Positions 52,276 through 60,415 of a DNA stretch of 64,000 nucleotides are shown here, piece after piece. The stretch spans positions 244,352 to 308,351 of the forward strand of contig NZ_WKKA01000003.1 in assembly GCF_009674885.1 (NCBI RefSeq), given 5' to 3'. Below the pieces are notes generated by a model, which had not been told where the DNA came from, searched no databases, and saw only the letters and a list, made by a program, of their open reading frames with translations. The translations under genes and the position numbers were made by a program. Within the stretch, counting starts at the first letter, position 1, and every line of letters begins with the position of its first letter. The DNA comes from Paracoccus sp. S-4012. Lineage in GTDB: Bacteria > Pseudomonadota > Alphaproteobacteria > Rhodobacterales > Rhodobacteraceae.

Positions 52276-54717
52276 CTACTCCGCCCCGGCCGGGGTCAGC
52301 ACCGTCACCCCCTCGGCCGCGGCGCGGGCCAGCGCCGGGTCGAGCGACATGGCGATGTATTCGCCCCGCCGCCACAGCTCGCTCAGGTCGTCGTAATGGC
52401 GCGAGAGCGGGTGGCCGGACTGGCCGGTGGAGATCACGAAGACCGAGCTGTCGGGGTCGGCGAGGTCGATCACCGCACGGTAGCCCGCGGCGCGGACCAC
52501 GGCCCAGGGCAGGGGGCCTGCGTGGATGCTGCGCCCCTCGGCCAGGGTGAAGTCGTCGCCCGACATCGACTGGCGCAGGTTGACGATCGGCCCGAGGCCC
52601 GCGGCCTGCCCGAGCGCCGGGTGCAGGTGCCGCGCCTCGTGCAGGTCGCCCCATCGCCAGCTTGCCACATCGGGGCCGAAGCGCGCGGTCAGCTCCAGGA
52701 TCGCGGCGTCGAGGGACTGGCGGGCCATGGTGGCGCAGTCCTCGACCGGCGCGCTCTGGACCACGTCGCACCAGACCGCGGCGCCGCCGAGATTGCGGAA
52801 CACGCGGTCGATGAAGGCGGGGCGCAACCCGTCGATCGCCTCGGCCACCGGGCCGAGTTCGTCGCGCACGAGGCGGCGCTGCAACTCTGCCATCCAGACG
52901 GCGTAGATCGCCGGCTCGGGCAGATGCTCGCTCATCTCGCCGTCCCAGGCGGCGAGGAGGGCGAGGGCGTCCTGCCGCTGCCGCTCGGGCGTGCCGCGGG
53001 GGGCGGGGTCGCCGGTGAACCAGAGGTCGGCGCCGACCAGGGGCAGCAGCGCGCGGGCGGCCGGGCTGACGGTGTCGAGCTGCGCGGCCATGAAGCTGTC
53101 GCGCGAGTGGATCTCGCGGCCGTCGAGCAGCCCCGCGAGGCGCGAGAGGCGCGGCCCCTCGGCCGGGCCGCCGCCGGGCCCTGCGGCGGCGATGGCGCCG
53201 CCCGCCGGGTCGCTTGCCTGCGGGGCGGTGGAGGGTGGCAGCAGGCCCTGCCAGCGGTTCTCGGGCATCCAGCCGGGCGTGGGCATCAGCCCCGCGGTCT
53301 GGTGGCCCGGCCCCCGCACCGGGCGGCCGCCAGCGAGGATTTGCGAGATGCCGTTGGCATCCGCGAGCGTGATCGTCACCGCCGGGGCCAGCACTTCGGC
53401 CGCCGCATGCACAGCCGCGCCCCGGTCGGGCGCGCGCATCAGGCCCGTGAGCGCGGTCATGGTGGTGTCGTCGCCGCTGAGCCCGGTCCAGCTCAGCGCC
53501 GCGACATGGCCCGCGGGCAGGATTTCGGCGAGGCCGAAATGCCCTGCGGGCAGCACCGGGCCGTTCACCGTCTCGCGCAGGACCGCGTGCTGGTCCTCGG
53601 CCCCGCGCACGCGGATCACCTCGGTGCGGGTCTGGAAGGCGGCCCAGCCCTCGGGCGTGAGGTAGCGGTCGGGATCGCCGGGCGCGACCTCCTCGACCAG
53701 CAGATCCTGGTCGTCCACCTGCGCCGGCGCGATGGCCCAGGCGAGTGCCGGGCTGCGGCCGGAGATGACGGCGGGGATGCCGGGGATGGTGGCGCCGATG
53801 ACGCCGCCCGAGGCGAGTTCCAGCCGCGCGAGGTAGAACAGCGAGGGCACCGTCAGCGCTACGTCGAGGCTGCCCGCGATCAGCGGCGCGCCCGCGGCGG
53901 TGCGCGCGGGCGCGGCGGCGAAGGCGGTGCCCGCGGCCGCCCCGCCGCCCGGCGAGACATAGCCCGCGAGCCGCGCGAACCAGCTCTCTCCCGGCGGCAC
54001 GGGCATCGCGGTCGGGATCAGCTTCGCGTCGGGAAACAGGTCGGCATAGGCAGGCAGCGCCGGGTCGTTGCGGCGGGCGAGGATTTCCGGCCCCCGCCCG
54101 GGCGCGGCCAGCGACAGGCGGGCGCGCAGCACTTCCTCGGAGAGGGCGCGGGTGGAGCCCGCGGCGATCAGCTTCAGGATCGCCAGCGAATCCTCGGGCT
54201 GCCACCAGGCGATCTCGTCGGGATAGAGGAAGAACTCCGGCGCCCCGCGCCCCCGCGCTTCGCGGTTGACGATCTGGATCCATTGGTTGACGCCCTCGGC
54301 ATAGGCGCTGAGCGCCGCGCGGGTGTAGCCGTCCTGCGCCGGAAGCGAGGCCGTGGCGTTCCGCATCAGCCCCAGCCGCCGGGCGAGGTCGTCGGAGGCA
54401 TAGGCGCGGGCGCCGTAAAGCTCCGACAGCCGCCCCTGCGCCGCGCGCCGCAGCACGACCATCTGGAACAGCCGGTCCTGGGCATGGGCGAGGCCGAGGG
54501 CGAGGAACACATCCGCATCGCTCTCGCCAAAGATATGCGGCACGTTGTCGGTCGAGCGCACAATCTCGACCGGCGCTTGCAGGCCCGCGACGGTCCAGTT
54601 GCCCGCGTAGTCGGGCAGCGAGCGGACGGCGAAATACCAGGCGAGCGCGATCGCCGCGACCGCCACCACGATCAGGCCCACGGTCAGCCGCAGGAGCCAG
54701 CGGAAGAGCGTGAGCAT
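52276..54717 (-). CDS. Penicillin-acylase-family protein lacking the canonical nucleophile
   Basis: An 813-residue envelope protein: an N-terminal membrane segment (LLRLTVGLIVVAVAAIALAW), then the alpha-subunit region (VEIVRSTDNVPHIFGESDAD; LGLAHAQDRLFQMVVLRR). At the point where these Ntn-hydrolases cut themselves and expose the catalytic Ser (Ser-Asn-x-Trp), the sequence reads GAAAGTAFAAAPARTAAGAP. Gly-Thr-Ala-Phe thus replaces Ser-Asn-Ala-Trp, and the following Asn-Asp-Pro-His is GSLDV. The rest (VPSLFYLARLELASGGVIG; TIPGIPAVISGRSPALAWA) is conserved. It is therefore probably catalytically dead or uses another residue. It is divergent from a dehydrogenase gene. Confidence 0.83.
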   Translation of the reverse strand: MLTLFRWLLRLTVGLIVVAVAAIALAWYFAVRSLPDYAGNWTVAGLQAPVEIVRSTDNVPHIFGESDADVFLALGLAHAQDRLFQMVVLRRAAQGRLSELYGARAYASDDLARRLGLMRNATASLPAQDGYTRAALSAYAEGVNQWIQIVNREARGRGAPEFFLYPDEIAWWQPEDSLAILKLIAAGSTRALSEEVLRARLSLAAPGRGPEILARRNDPALPAYADLFPDAKLIPTAMPVPPGESWFARLAGYVSPGGGAAAGTAFAAAPARTAAGAPLIAGSLDVALTVPSLFYLARLELASGGVIGATIPGIPAVISGRSPALAWAIAPAQVDDQDLLVEEVAPGDPDRYLTPEGWAAFQTRTEVIRVRGAEDQHAVLRETVNGPVLPAGHFGLAEILPAGHVAALSWTGLSGDDTTMTALTGLMRAPDRGAAVHAAAEVLAPAVTITLADANGISQILAGGRPVRGPGHQTAGLMPTPGWMPENRWQGLLPPSTAPQASDPAGGAIAAAGPGGGPAEGPRLSRLAGLLDGREIHSRDSFMAAQLDTVSPAARALLPLVGADLWFTGDPAPRGTPERQRQDALALLAAWDGEMSEHLPEPAIYAVWMAELQRRLVRDELGPVAEAIDGLRPAFIDRVFRNLGGAAVWCDVVQSAPVEDCATMARQSLDAAILELTARFGPDVASWRWGDLHEARHLHPALGQAAGLGPIVNLRQSMSGDDFTLAEGRSIHAGPLPWAVVRAAGYRAVIDLADPDSSVFVISTGQSGHPLSRHYDDLSELWRRGEYIAMSLDPALARAAAEGVTVLTPAGAE

Positions 54718-54845
54718 CGGGGCGGGAAGTCCTTCGGGCGTCGGCCGGGCGGCGCGGTTGACCGGCGCCCGGCGGGGTGGGATGTCTGGCCCGGTTGTTA
54801 GGAGAAACGCCGCGGCAAGGCAACGCGCGGCGCGGGAGGGGCGGA

Positions 54846-55712
54846 ATGGCGAAACTGGCGTTTCTCGGGCTCGGGGTGATGGGCGGGCCGATGGCCGGGC
54901 ACCTCGCCGCCAAGGGGCACGAGGTCACGGTCTACAACCGCACCCGTGCGAAGGCCGGGGCCTGGGTCGCCCGGCACGGCGGCCGCGCCGCCGCGACGCC
55001 GCGGGAGGCGGCCGAGGGGCAGGACGCGGTCCTCGCCTGCGTCGGCAACGACGACGACCTGCGCTCCGTGTGCCTCGGGCCGGACGGCGCCTTTGCGGGG
55101 ATGGGGCAGGGAACGCTCTTCATCGACCACACCACCGTCTCGGCCGCCGTCACGCGCGAGCTGGCGGAAGCCGCGCGGGCCGCGGGGATCGGCTTCGTGG
55201 ACGCGCCGGTCTCGGGCGGGCAGGCGGGGGCCGAGAACGGCCAGCTCTCGATCATGTGCGGTGGGGCGGAGGCGGACTACGCCCGCGCCGAGCCGATCAT
55301 GGCGGCCTATGCCCGCATCTGCCGCCTGATGGGGCCGTCGGGCGCCGGGCAGCTGACCAAGATGTGCAACCAGATCGCCATTGCCGGGCTGGTGCAGGGC
55401 CTCAGCGAAAGCCTCGCCTTCGCCGAGAAGGCGGGCCTCCCGATCGAGCCGGTGGTCGAGGTCATCAGCCAGGGCGCGGCCGGAAGCTGGCAGATGGTCA
55501 ACCGCCACAAGACCATGGCGACGGGCGAGTTCGATCACGGCTTCGCGGTGGACTGGATGAGGAAGGACCTCGCCATCTGCCTCGCCGCCGCCGACGAGAC
55601 CGGAGCGAGCTTGCCGGTGACGGCGCTGGTCGATCAGTTCTACAAGGAGGTGCAAGGCATGGGCGGCGGCCGCTGGGACACCTCGAGCCTGATCGCCCGC
55701 CTGCGCCGCTGA
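54846..55712 (+). CDS. NAD(P)-dependent beta-hydroxyacid dehydrogenase (3-hydroxyisobutyrate dehydrogenase family)
   Basis: A 288-residue enzyme. The N-terminal Rossmann fold is AFLGLGVMGGPMAGHLAAKG, and the substrate motif is FVDAPVSGGQAGAENGQLSI (DAPVSGG). The catalytic lysine lies in GPSGAGQLTKMCNQ, and the C-terminal helical part has DHGFAVDWMRKDLAIC. Members reduce or oxidise 3-hydroxyisobutyrate, tartronate semialdehyde or glyoxylate-like substrates; the substrate cannot be fixed. The start is the ATG at 54846. A cupin gene follows after 10 bp, so the two probably share a transcript with mgtC-like downstream. Confidence 0.9.
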   Translation: MAKLAFLGLGVMGGPMAGHLAAKGHEVTVYNRTRAKAGAWVARHGGRAAATPREAAEGQDAVLACVGNDDDLRSVCLGPDGAFAGMGQGTLFIDHTTVSAAVTRELAEAARAAGIGFVDAPVSGGQAGAENGQLSIMCGGAEADYARAEPIMAAYARICRLMGPSGAGQLTKMCNQIAIAGLVQGLSESLAFAEKAGLPIEPVVEVISQGAAGSWQMVNRHKTMATGEFDHGFAVDWMRKDLAICLAAADETGASLPVTALVDQFYKEVQGMGGGRWDTSSLIARLRR

Positions 55713-55722
55713 GGAGGAAGCC

Positions 55723-56127
55723 ATGCAGGCGATCATCCACAAGGGCGAGCTCCACAAGTTCGACGAGCGCGGCTTCGAGCAGCTCTTCGCCAGCAACGGC
55801 TGGACCAACGCCTGGGTGAACGGCGTCTTCGAGTATGACCACTACCACACCAACACCCACGAGGTGCTGGGTTGCTATGCTGGCCACGCCCGCATCCGCT
55901 TCGGCGGGCCGCAGGGCGAGGTGGTCGAGCTGGAGGCTGGCGACGTTGTGGTGATCCCGGCGGGGCTGGCGCATTGCCGTCTCGACGCCTCGCCCGAATT
56001 CGGCGTCGTCGGCGCCTACCCGGACGGGGCCGAGCCGGACCTCAAGCGCGGCCCCGGCGAGGCGCTGGACCTGCCGCGCCCTGAGGCGGACCCGGCTCTC
56101 GGGCCGGGGCGCGGCTTCGCGGGCTGA
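55723..56127 (+). CDS. Cupin domain protein
   Basis: A 134-residue single-domain beta-barrel. The two cupin motifs are recognisable: motif 1 around YDHYHTNTHEVLGCYAGHAR (His/His/Glu metal set) and motif 2 around ELEAGDVVVIPAGLAHCRLD (final His). This is like other small uncharacterised Mn/Fe cupins. The partner function is unknown. It is preceded by GAGGAAG and overlaps the next gene by one base (TGATG). Confidence 0.86.
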   Translation: MQAIIHKGELHKFDERGFEQLFASNGWTNAWVNGVFEYDHYHTNTHEVLGCYAGHARIRFGGPQGEVVELEAGDVVVIPAGLAHCRLDASPEFGVVGAYPDGAEPDLKRGPGEALDLPRPEADPALGPGRGFAG

Positions 56128-56633
56128 TGTTCGACGCCCTCATCGCCGATTTCCTGCGGCCAACGCAGCTGCCGATGGGCACGGTGGTCAGCCGCCTGCT
56201 GCTGGCGCTGCTCCTCGGCGGGCTGATCGGCTGGGAGCGCGAGGTCTCGGCCCGCGCGGCCGGCCTCAGGACGCATATGCTGATCTCGGTCGCGGCGGCG
56301 CTCTTCGCGGTCACGGCGATGGAGCTGGCGACCTTCCATGCGCCGCCCGAGACCCGGGTCCAGGCCGACCCGCTGCGCCTGATCGAGGCCGTGACCTCGG
56401 GCGTGGCCTTCCTCGCCGCGGGCTCCATCGTGATCGCGGGCGGCCATGTGCGGGGGATCACCACCGGCGCGTCGATGTGGATGGTGGGCGCGGTCGGCCT
56501 CTGCTGCGGGATCGGTGACGTGAAGATCGCGCTGCTGGGCACGTTTCTGGCCCTGTCGGTGCTCTGGGCCGTGCGGCTGATGGTGGAGCGGGTTGCCGGT
56601 GACGCGAAGGAGCGGGCTGCCGAGGAGGAGTGA
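56127..56633 (+). CDS. MgtC/SapB-family membrane protein
   Basis: A 168-residue inner-membrane protein. Helices carry the family signature LLLALLLGGLIGWEREVSAR, GLRTHMLISVAAALFAVTAM, TSGVAFLAAGSIVIAGGHVR and ITTGASMWMVGAVGLCCGIG. The C-terminus ends soon after the last helix, without the cytoplasmic ACT-like domain of Salmonella MgtC. MgtC modulates ATP synthase and magnesium homeostasis in pathogens; in free-living bacteria its role is unclear. Translationally coupled to the cupin gene. Confidence 0.88.
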   Translation: MFDALIADFLRPTQLPMGTVVSRLLLALLLGGLIGWEREVSARAAGLRTHMLISVAAALFAVTAMELATFHAPPETRVQADPLRLIEAVTSGVAFLAAGSIVIAGGHVRGITTGASMWMVGAVGLCCGIGDVKIALLGTFLALSVLWAVRLMVERVAGDAKERAAEEE

Positions 56634-56641
56634 GGGGGTGA

Positions 56642-56698
56642 GGTGTGGGCGGAGCACGCACCTTACCTCGGCCGTAGGGTGCGTGGTTTCCACGCACC
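56642..56698 (+). repeat. Paired-hairpin palindromic repeat, copy 3
   Basis: GGTGTGGG-CGGAG-CACGCACC (imperfect first hairpin), CTTACCTCGGCCGTAG link, then the perfect second hairpin GGTGCGTG-GTTTC-CACGCACC. It lies between the convergent mgtC-like and small membrane-protein genes, where it could stop both transcripts. Confidence 0.75.
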
Positions 56699-56704
56699 GC
56701 GCCG

Positions 56705-56935
56705 TCACTCCGCCGCGGGGGTGGTCCCCTCTGGCACCGGATCGACGGCGGCGCCGGTCTGTGCCTCGGGCACCGCCGCCGGCGGGGTCTCGCGCGCGTC
56801 CTGCATCACTGGCGCGTCGGGACTGTCCGCGAGCAGCCACCAGGCCACGAGCAGGATGATCGCGATGATGCCGAGGCCCACGAGCAGGATGGTCGTGTTG
56901 CGCGAGGCGGTTCGGCGGGCGGGTTCGGTCGGCAT
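56705..56935 (-). CDS. Small single-pass membrane protein, unknown function
   Basis: A 76-residue protein: a basic N-terminus (MPTEPARRTASRN), one hydrophobic helix (TTILLVGLGIIAIILLVAWW) and an acidic Pro/Ala-rich tail. The charge distribution predicts the tail outside the cytoplasm. No family is recognised. It is divergent from recJ, 107 bp away. Confidence 0.6.
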   Translation of the reverse strand: MPTEPARRTASRNTTILLVGLGIIAIILLVAWWLLADSPDAPVMQDARETPPAAVPEAQTGAAVDPVPEGTTPAAE

Positions 56936-57042
56936 GGCGCGCTCCGCGGAGGGGGACGCTCCGCCAACCCGCAGGCGCGGGGTTTCGTTCCGGTCCGCGG
57001 GGCCTTGCCCTCCGGCCGCCGAGGGGCGAAGAACATGACCCC

Positions 57043-58797
57043 ATGACCCCTGCCTTCCTTGCCGTTGAACACTCGGTCACAGGCCGCCGCTGGGTCGGCC
57101 CCGACGCCGAGACCGACCGCCGTGCCGAGGGCCTGTCGCAGGCCGCGAGCCTGCCGCTGCCGGTCGCCCGCGTGCTGGCCGAGCGCGGCATCACCCCCGA
57201 GGCCGCGCCTGCCTTCCTCGAGCCGAAGCTGCGCGACCTGCTGCCCGACCCGCGCCGCCTGCGCGACATGGAGGTGGCCGCTGCCCGGTTGCTGGCCGCC
57301 GTGCGGGACGCCGAGCGGATCGCGGTTTTTGCCGACTACGATGTGGACGGCGGCGCCTCGGCGGCGCTGATCCTCGACTGGCTGCGGCAGATGGGGCGGC
57401 GCGCGACCCTCTACATCCCCGACCGCATCGACGAGGGCTATGGCCCGAACCCTCCGGCCATGGCCGACCTCGCCAGCCGACACGACCTGATCGTCTGCGT
57501 CGATTGCGGCACCATGTCCCACGAGGCGATTGCCGCGGCCGAGGGCTGCGACGTGATCGTCCTCGACCACCACCTCGGCGCCGAGACGCTGCCGCCCGCC
57601 CTCGCGGTGGTGAACCCCAACCGCGCCGACGAGTCGGGCGAGCTGGGCCATCTCTGCGCCGCCGGGGTGGTGTTCCTCACGCTGGTCGAGGCCAACCGGC
57701 AGGCGCGCGCCGCCGGGATCGCGCCGCTGCCCGAACTGATCCCGATGCTCGATCTCGTGGCGCTCGCGACGGTCGCGGACGTGGCGCCGCTGATCGGCGT
57801 CAACCGCGCCTTCGTCCGTCAGGGCCTCGCCATCATGGCCCGGCGCGAGCGCGCGGGCCTTGCGGCGCTCGCCGACATCGCGCGGCTCGACAGCGCGCCG
57901 GGCGCCTTCCACCTCGGCTATCTCATCGGCCCGCGCATCAACGCCGGCGGCCGCGTCGGCCGCGCCGATCTCGGCGCCCGCTGCCTCTCGACCACCTGCC
58001 CTGACGAGGCCGGCCGCCTCGCCGCCGAGCTCGAACGCCTCAACCACGAGCGCCGCGCCATCGAGGCGGCCGTGCGCGAGGCGGCGATGGCGCAGGCCGA
58101 GGCGCGCGGCGACCTCACGCCCGGCCTCGCCTGGGCCGCGGGCGAGGACTGGCACCCCGGCGTCGTTGGCATCGTCGCCGCGCGGCTGAAGGAGGCGACC
58201 GGCCGGCCCTCGGTCGTGATCGGGATCGAGCGCGGGATCGGCAAGGGCAGCGCCCGCTCGGTCCCCGGCGTGGACCTCGGCCGCGCGATCCATCGCCTCG
58301 CGACAGAGGGCTGGCTCATCAAGGGCGGCGGGCACGCCATGGCGGCCGGCCTGACGGTCGAGGCCGACCGGATCGAGGGCGCGATGACGCGGCTGTCCGA
58401 GCTGCTGGCCCGCGACCTCGCCGCCGCGCCCGGCCGGAGCGAGCTGCGCATCTCGGGCCTGCTCGCGCCCGAGGGGGCGAGCGTCGAGATGCACGACATG
58501 CTCGACCGCGCCGGCCCCTTCGGGCAGGCGGCGCCGGCCCCCCGCTTCGCCTTCGCCGACACTCTGATCGAGCGCGTCAGCGGCATCGGCGACGGCCGCC
58601 ACCTGCGCCTCGGCCTGCGCGCCGTCGGCGGCCCGCCGCTGGAAGCCGTGGCGTGGGGCGCGATGGACGGCCCCCTCGGCCCCGCGCTCATGGCCGCGCG
58701 CGGCCAGAAGATGCACCTCGCCGGGAAGCTCGAAGCCTCCGTCTGGAACGGCCGCCGCCGCCTGCGCCTGCGCCTGGACGACGCCGCGTCCGCCTGA
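57043..58797 (+). CDS. recJ: Single-stranded-DNA-specific 5'-3' exonuclease RecJ
   Basis: A 584-residue DHH-family nuclease used in recombination and mismatch repair. The phosphoesterase motifs are intact: VFADYDVDGGASAALILDWL (motif I), IVCVDCGTMSHEA (II), VIVLDHHLGAE (III, DHH) and NPNRADESGELGHLCAAGVV (IV). GPRINAGGRVGRADLG follows. The DHHA1 domain is GIGKGSARSVPGVDL with KGGGHAMAAGLTVE. The C-terminal OB domain ends with LRLRLDDAASA. The start is the ATG at 57043. A terminator follows directly. Confidence 0.96.
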   Translation: MTPAFLAVEHSVTGRRWVGPDAETDRRAEGLSQAASLPLPVARVLAERGITPEAAPAFLEPKLRDLLPDPRRLRDMEVAAARLLAAVRDAERIAVFADYDVDGGASAALILDWLRQMGRRATLYIPDRIDEGYGPNPPAMADLASRHDLIVCVDCGTMSHEAIAAAEGCDVIVLDHHLGAETLPPALAVVNPNRADESGELGHLCAAGVVFLTLVEANRQARAAGIAPLPELIPMLDLVALATVADVAPLIGVNRAFVRQGLAIMARRERAGLAALADIARLDSAPGAFHLGYLIGPRINAGGRVGRADLGARCLSTTCPDEAGRLAAELERLNHERRAIEAAVREAAMAQAEARGDLTPGLAWAAGEDWHPGVVGIVAARLKEATGRPSVVIGIERGIGKGSARSVPGVDLGRAIHRLATEGWLIKGGGHAMAAGLTVEADRIEGAMTRLSELLARDLAAAPGRSELRISGLLAPEGASVEMHDMLDRAGPFGQAAPAPRFAFADTLIERVSGIGDGRHLRLGLRAVGGPPLEAVAWGAMDGPLGPALMAARGQKMHLAGKLEASVWNGRRRLRLRLDDAASA

Positions 58798-58800
58798 CTG

Positions 58801-58823
58801 GAGCCGCTTGCAGCGGTTCTTTT
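58801..58823 (+). terminator. Rho-independent terminator of recJ
   Basis: GAGCCGCT (58801-58808), a TGC loop, AGCGGTTC (58812-58819, one G-T pair), then TTTT. Confidence 0.8.
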
Positions 58824-58827
58824 CCCC

Positions 58828-58856
58828 TTGCACCCCCCCGCGCTCTCGCCTAGAAC
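58828..58856 (+). promoter_or_regulatory. Putative tRNA-Glu promoter
   Basis: TTGCAC (58828-58833), a 17-bp spacer, TAGAAC (58851-58856), about 40 bp upstream of the mature tRNA. Confidence 0.6.
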
Positions 58857-58897
58857 CCGCCCCACACCGCGGGTCAGCAACCGCGCGGTCGCCGGCT

Positions 58898-58972
58898 GGC
58901 CCGTTCGTCTATCGGTTAGGACGCCAGGTTTTCAACCTGGAAAGAGGGGTTCGACTCCCCTACGGGCTGCCA
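58898..58972 (+). tRNA. tRNA-Glu (anticodon TTC)
   Basis: A 75-nt cloverleaf: acceptor GGCCCGT with ACGGGCT (first pair G-U), anticodon stem CCAGG/CCTGG with loop TTTTCAA (anticodon TTC), T-arm AGGGGTTCGACTCCCCT, discriminator G and encoded CCA. The prophage integrase gene begins just downstream. Confidence 0.95.
58950..58972 (+). other. Presumed prophage attachment site (attL) in the tRNA-Glu 3' end
   Basis: A tyrosine integrase gene lies 65 bp beyond the tRNA and points back to it, and the tRNA is still complete through CCA. That is the usual result of integration into a tRNA 3' end. The matching repeat (attR) is not found in the window and should lie beyond 64000. Confidence 0.5.
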
Positions 58973-59037
58973 GCCACACTAAAATAGCCCCAATATTCAA
59001 TCACTTGACGAGCAGTTTACAGGTATCCGGCGGCGGT

Positions 59038-60051
59038 TTACTTCGTTCCGTTCTGTTCTTGTCCCGTCACCAGCCGCTTCAACGACGCCTGCCGGGTGTA
59101 ACGCTCGGCCTCGGCCAAGCTCTTGTGACCGCCCCATGCCATGATCGCGTGAGCCGTCGCGCCAGCCTCGGCCGCCATCGTCAGCCGGGCCTTTCGCAGC
59201 CCGTGCGCCGACTTCTCGATCCCCGCCTCGCGCGCCGCGTCCGCGATCAGGTTGCCCAGCCCCTTGACGCTGCGGGTCCGCTCGAGAGCGGCGAGGAAGC
59301 TAAGGCCGTCGCCGCGCAGGCAGCGCAGCATCCCTTGCCGTTCCGCCTCCCAGCCGACAGCCCAGGCGGGAAGGGGGGCCGTCCACGGAACATAAGCCGT
59401 GCCGCCGGTCTTTGACTGCCGCACGGTCAGGATGCCGTCCCTCCCGACGTTCAACGGGCCGATGGTCACGGCGTCCACCGTCCTCAGCGCCGTCCAGAAC
59501 ACCACCTCGAACGCCAGCCGGGCAACCGATCCCACAGGATGCCTCGCGCGGAAGCGCTCGACCTCGGCCGCCGTCCAAGGGACGTGGCCCTCCGACTTCA
59601 CCGCGCGCCGCCTGACCGCCCGCGCGGGCTCGGATCGCAGCTGCCCCGCCCGCTTGGCGTGGTCGCAGAGCCGCCGCCATGCCTTGAGCCGGTCATTTGC
59701 CGCGTGAGCCGCCAGTGGCGCCATGTTCGCCTCGATATGCTCGGCGCGCACCCCGGACATGGGCTTGTCGCCGTCACGCTCCATGATGGCGTCAAGATGC
59801 CGCCCCAGCGTGGTCCTGTAGACGGCGGACAGGACCCGCCATTCCTGCCCCGCCTTGAGCGTCCGCACGGCCTCGGCCACGCTGCCGGGCTTCGCGGGCG
59901 CGGGCTTGCCGGTCTTGGCCTCGGCCGCAGCCCACGCCGCGATGAAGTCGGGATGCGTCTCGGGCAGGCCATCGGGCAGCTTGGTCCGCGTCGGCCGGTG
60001 CCAGCGATAGACCTTGCCGCCCTTCGTGACGCGGTGGACTCTTGGCAGCAT
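59038..60051 (-). CDS. int: Prophage tyrosine recombinase (integrase)
   Basis: A 337-residue site-specific recombinase. The N-terminal SAM-like core-binding domain is followed by the catalytic domain, with the first Arg in FWTALRTVDAVTIG, Lys in RQSKTGGTAYVPW, HGLRKAR (His and second Arg), WGGHKSLAEAERYTR (third His and the nucleophilic Tyr). All five key positions are present. I start at the ATG at 60051, which overlaps the stop of the excisionase-like frame as TGATG; a GTG 30 bp upstream is the alternative. It points toward tRNA-Glu and probably still acts. Confidence 0.92.
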   Translation of the reverse strand: MLPRVHRVTKGGKVYRWHRPTRTKLPDGLPETHPDFIAAWAAAEAKTGKPAPAKPGSVAEAVRTLKAGQEWRVLSAVYRTTLGRHLDAIMERDGDKPMSGVRAEHIEANMAPLAAHAANDRLKAWRRLCDHAKRAGQLRSEPARAVRRRAVKSEGHVPWTAAEVERFRARHPVGSVARLAFEVVFWTALRTVDAVTIGPLNVGRDGILTVRQSKTGGTAYVPWTAPLPAWAVGWEAERQGMLRCLRGDGLSFLAALERTRSVKGLGNLIADAAREAGIEKSAHGLRKARLTMAAEAGATAHAIMAWGGHKSLAEAERYTRQASLKRLVTGQEQNGTK

Positions 60052-60204
60052 CACCGGGCGATCCGATATTCCTGATCCCACTGGCTCGCCCCGTCCTGAT
60101 CCACCTCGCCATCATAGGCAAGATCGCTGGCAAAGGCTTCGAGGTCCAGACGGTCGTAGAGCTTGCGTCCACCCAGCACGCGCCGGGGGAGGCCCAGCGG
60201 CATG
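60051..60204 (-). pseudogene. Excisionase/AlpA-like gene, C-terminal fragment
   Basis: The minus strand upstream of int encodes GMPLGLPRRVLGGRKLYDRL followed by DLEAFASDLAYDGE, and stops at the TGA overlapping the int start. This is the C-terminal part of the small helix-turn-helix proteins that often precede phage integrases. Sense similarity ends at about 60205, where terminase sequence begins on the other strand. The N-terminal half has therefore been deleted. Confidence 0.55.
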
Positions 60205-60205
60205 C

Positions 60206-60415
60206 CGGTTCCACGAGGCGACGACCACGGCCGGGCTGGATGCGCTGGGCTGGTATCACGAGCGGCGCGACGACGCCCGCGGGGTCGGGCTTGGACCTGA
60301 GCATGACTGGTCATCGCACGGGGCTGACGCTGCGGGGCTGGTGGCCGTTGCCCACTCTCACCACGGGCCGGAATCGAAGGTGCCGCAGTTCACGCGGCGG
60401 AAGGGGCTTGCATGA
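60206..60415 (+). pseudogene. Phage large terminase, C-terminal fragment
   Basis: The plus strand from about 60206 encodes RFHEATTTAGLDALGWYHER, then GLGPEHDWSSHGADAAGLVA, ending at a TGA (60413-60415) that overlaps the portal start ATG. HDW(T/S)SH-AADA is the typical end of phage large terminase nuclease domains. Only ~69 residues remain; the ATPase and most of the nuclease are gone. The fragment begins where the excisionase-like remnant of the opposite strand ends, marking a deletion junction. Confidence 0.65.

Noticed and set aside
52396..54801. 801-codon plus-strand frame opposite the penicillin-acylase-like gene
   Set aside because: Shadow frame; the minus-strand protein has conserved family motifs throughout.
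60100..60304. Full-length excisionase with a frameshift
   Set aside because: A frame-jumped N-terminus could be imagined from other frames, but the sequence there fits a terminase C-terminus on the opposite strand much better. Deletion is the simpler reading.
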